64,000 nt of DNA from Dehalobacter sp. 12DCB1 (GTDB lineage: Bacteria > Bacillota > Desulfitobacteriia > Desulfitobacteriales > Syntrophobotulaceae): the NCBI RefSeq assembly GCF_004343605.1, contig NZ_POSF01000015.1:131535-195534 (forward strand), given 5' to 3'. Positions 62,190 through 64,000 of the stretch are shown here, one piece after another. A program made the position numbers and the translations under genes. Each line of letters begins with the position of its first letter. The stretch's first letter is position 1. The notes beneath the pieces are model-generated. The model saw nothing but the letters and a program-made list of their open reading frames with translations. It did no database searches and had not been told where the DNA came from.

Positions 62190-63491
62190 TTAGCGGATCA
62201 CTGTCGAAACCGTCGGTTTAAGCAGCGGCTTTTCTTCGTCAATTGTAATCGCCGCTGCAGCCTTTGCCAATCCAAGCGAACTTTTTTCGGCAGAAGAAGT
62301 ATACAGCATGCATAATGGTTCACCGGCTTGCACTGCGTCACCGGCCTTTTTCAACAGATAAACACCTGCGCCAAGGTCGATTGCACTGTCTTTCGTTTCC
62401 CGGCCGGCCCCGAGAGCCATGGCCAGAAGCCCAATCTTCCGGGCATCAATATGTTGAATATAACCTGCTCTTTCGGCTTTATAAACAATTTTTTCTGAAG
62501 CCAGGGGCAGGTTTTTGGCATGCAGCACGGCCGTATCGCCTCCCTGGGCTTGAACAAACGCCAAAAACTTCTCCCAGGCCCTGCCGCTCTGCAGTGTATC
62601 TTTCAGGATCTCTCCAGCTTCCGTGATTGTAGCAGCTTTCTTCCCGAGCACAAGCATCCAGCTTGCCAGTTCCAGACACACTTCCATTAAATCATCAGGT
62701 CCTTTGCCCTGCAGACAGTCAATGGCCTCAAGAACTTCAAGACTGTTGCCGACGGCCCTCCCGAGCGGCTGGTCCATCCTGCTCAGGACCGCCGCCATAT
62801 CCCTGCCCAGATTTTTGCCGATCCCAACCATGATATCCGCCAGTGTTTTAGCTTCTTCCAACGTCGCCATAAAAGCGCCTGAGCCGTATTTTACATCCAG
62901 CACAATCCCCTGGGCGCCGGCGGCAATCTTTTTGCTCATGATGGAAGAAGCAATCATCGGAATCGAATCGACCGTTGCCGTAACATCCCGTAAAGCATAA
63001 AGTTTTTTATCTGCTGGAACCATGCTACCGGTTTGGGCGACGACCGCTAAGCCAATCCTGCCTACCTGCTCAAGGAACTCCTGTTCTCCTAATTCGACCC
63101 GGAATCCCGGAATAGCGGAGAGTTTGTCAATGGTTCCCCCAGTGTGCCCGAGGCCTCTACCGGACATCTTGGCAACCGGAACGCCGCAAGCGGCTACCAG
63201 CGGGGCAACAACCAGCGTTGTCTTATCCCCAACGCCTCCGGAACTGTGCTTATCGACAAATACTTTCCCCGGAAGGGACAGTTTAAGCTGATCTCCGCTC
63301 TCCGCCATCGCCATGGTCAGCTCCGCTGTTTCCTGAACGGTCATCCCCTTAAAATAGACCGCCATCGTCCACGCCGAGACCTGATAGTCTGGGATGTTTC
63401 CTTGAACATAACCCTGAACGATAAACCTGATCTCCTCCCGCGTAAGCGGATAGCCGTTTTTCTTCTTTTCAATCAGCTCAACCATTCTCAT
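62190..63491 (-). CDS. pdp: Pyrimidine-nucleoside phosphorylase
   Basis: A 433-residue enzyme of nucleoside salvage splitting uridine or thymidine with phosphate. The family signature SGRGLGHTGGTIDKL lies at about 110-124; KHSSGGVGDKTTLVVAPLVA precedes it; the C-terminal domain begins near 345. It is the Firmicute Pdp type rather than DeoA because of its length and loop composition. Only pdp is present; deoC or cdd are not adjacent. No clear Shine-Dalgarno fits ATG 63491 perfectly, and ATG 63485 is a near alternative. Confidence 0.93.
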   Translation of the reverse strand: MRMVELIEKKKNGYPLTREEIRFIVQGYVQGNIPDYQVSAWTMAVYFKGMTVQETAELTMAMAESGDQLKLSLPGKVFVDKHSSGGVGDKTTLVVAPLVAACGVPVAKMSGRGLGHTGGTIDKLSAIPGFRVELGEQEFLEQVGRIGLAVVAQTGSMVPADKKLYALRDVTATVDSIPMIASSIMSKKIAAGAQGIVLDVKYGSGAFMATLEEAKTLADIMVGIGKNLGRDMAAVLSRMDQPLGRAVGNSLEVLEAIDCLQGKGPDDLMEVCLELASWMLVLGKKAATITEAGEILKDTLQSGRAWEKFLAFVQAQGGDTAVLHAKNLPLASEKIVYKAERAGYIQHIDARKIGLLAMALGAGRETKDSAIDLGAGVYLLKKAGDAVQAGEPLCMLYTSSAEKSSLGLAKAAAAITIDEEKPLLKPTVSTVIR

Positions 63492-63529
63492 CGTATTTAT
63501 GCCGCCTTATTACTATTTATTTGGGGCTG

Positions 63530-63633
63530 GTCTGTGTGTCACAGCACCGCTCTTCGGCTATTGCGCCCTCCGTGGCGCAAATAGCCGCGCTCCGCATCGT
63601 GCTCCGCTTCTCGCGGAGTTGTGACACCCAGAC
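63530..63633 (-). repeat. Cloverleaf-like structured repeat, copy 2
   Basis: Ends GTCTGTGTGTCACA and TGTGACACCCAGAC pair, enclosing (on the reverse strand) a CTCCGCGAGAAGCGGAG hairpin and the core hairpin CGGCTATTTGCGCC / GGGCGCAATAGCCG. The core closely matches copy 1 at 39087 with paired changes. Confidence 0.8.
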
Positions 63634-63778
63634 TGATAATAAGTTTAAGTCTATTGTGCATGTCATGATGCAGAATCATTTTATTATGGCATTGTTGCAA
63701 GAATTGAGGTTATCACTGGAACAACTGTATTTTCAACAATCATCTGGATTATCTGCGCTGAATAAAACCCTCAGATCA
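63634..63778 (+). other. Spacer between two inverted cloverleaf repeats
   Basis: The 145 bases hold an open frame beginning MMQNHFIMALLQELRLSLEQ that runs into copy 3, with no Shine-Dalgarno sequence. It is not called as a gene. Confidence 0.3.
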
Positions 63779-63884
63779 GTCTGCGTGCCACGGCTCCGCG
63801 AAAAGCGGAGCAAGGATTGCGCAGCGCGGCCGTTAGCGCCAGGAGGGCGCTATCTGCCGAGGAGCGGTGCTGTGGCACGCAGGC
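63779..63884 (+). repeat. Cloverleaf-like structured repeat, copy 3
   Basis: Ends GTCTGCGTGCCAC and GTGGCACGCAGGC pair; inside are CTCCGCGAAAAGCGGAG and the core hairpin CGGCCGTTAGCGCC / GGGCGCTATCTGCCG. It faces copy 2 in inverted orientation. Confidence 0.8.
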
Positions 63885-64000
63885 CTACCCGAAGAGAAAT
63901 TCCATATAGAACCATACCCTAAAGCAAATTGGAAACTGAGACCGATCTCAAGAGGTTTCAGGTATGAAATCATGCCTATAATGCATGCATCAGTCCAGCA

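Noticed and set aside
63837-64000. Open frame at the right edge reading ...EEKFHIEPYPKANWKLRP...
   Set aside because: No start codon or ribosome site, the frame begins inside the repeat, and the opposite strand is also open; not enough sequence to call a partial gene.

Overview
The window looks like a chromosome segment of a low-to-moderate G+C, endospore-lineage Firmicute of the Desulfitobacterium/Dehalobacter group (Peptococcaceae). The reasons are a respiratory reductive dehalogenase locus (rdhB-rdhA with a CprK-type regulator and a well-formed dehalobox), sporulation genes (alpha/beta-type SASP, spoVAC-AD-AE-AF, spoIIAA-spoIIAB-sigF, dacF), T-box, FMN and lysine leader RNAs typical of Firmicutes, and frequent GTG/TTG starts behind strong Shine-Dalgarno sequences. 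The genus is inferred; no rRNA or tRNA gene is present to confirm it.

Layout. 1-5 kb: a cut-off DUF975 membrane protein, a GNAT acetyltransferase, then the riboflavin operon ribD-ribE-ribBA-ribH behind an FMN riboswitch with a terminator. 5-11 kb: two small helical proteins, the cbpA-clpB chaperone operon with CtsR-like operators, a lipid kinase and a SHOCT protein. 11.5-14.4 kb: the dehalogenase locus. 14.4-20.5 kb: an ECF sigma factor with a DUF4349 anti-sigma-like partner, a two-gene chromate transporter, a CPBP protease, an M20 amidohydrolase, glnB and a SASP gene. 20.6-28.8 kb: glnS (apparently with an AUU start), an ADP-ribosylglycohydrolase, a glycosyltransferase plus polysaccharide deacetylase, a SanA-like protein and a YidC homologue. 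28.9-37.05 kb: a tryptophan operon under a T-box leader, with a fused trpEG and a DRE-TIM aldolase-like gene between trpEG and trpB; then asnB. 39-44.6 kb: a chromosomal parM-parR pair, DUF421/DUF4363/YihY membrane proteins, and lysA under a lysine riboswitch. 44.7-53 kb: scpB, scpA, trpS, a DHH-CBS-CCA-adding fusion, an ArsB/NhaD antiporter and a frameshifted MFS gene. 53-60.5 kb: sporulation genes, with spoVA divergent from spoIIA and dacF convergent with sigF. 60.6-63.5 kb: a CoA-binding protein, a PNPOx-like protein divergent from an HxlR regulator, and pyrimidine-nucleoside phosphorylase.

Between the genes lie at least three dispersed repeat families: a cloverleaf-like ~105-bp element with compensatory changes (39.1, 63.5, 63.8 kb), a miniature inverted-repeat element with TAGTACCATGTCAACC ends (19.7, 24.2, 27.7, 53.6 kb), and a terminator-like hairpin element (5.1, 11.5 and perhaps 28.8 kb).

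The observations I rate highest are the activator-geometry dehalobox in front of rdhBA, the aldolase-like gene embedded in a re-ordered trp operon, the probable AUU start of glnS, and the covarying cloverleaf repeats. ORF boundaries are mostly firm. Starts were moved inward where a Shine-Dalgarno sequence clearly favoured an internal codon.
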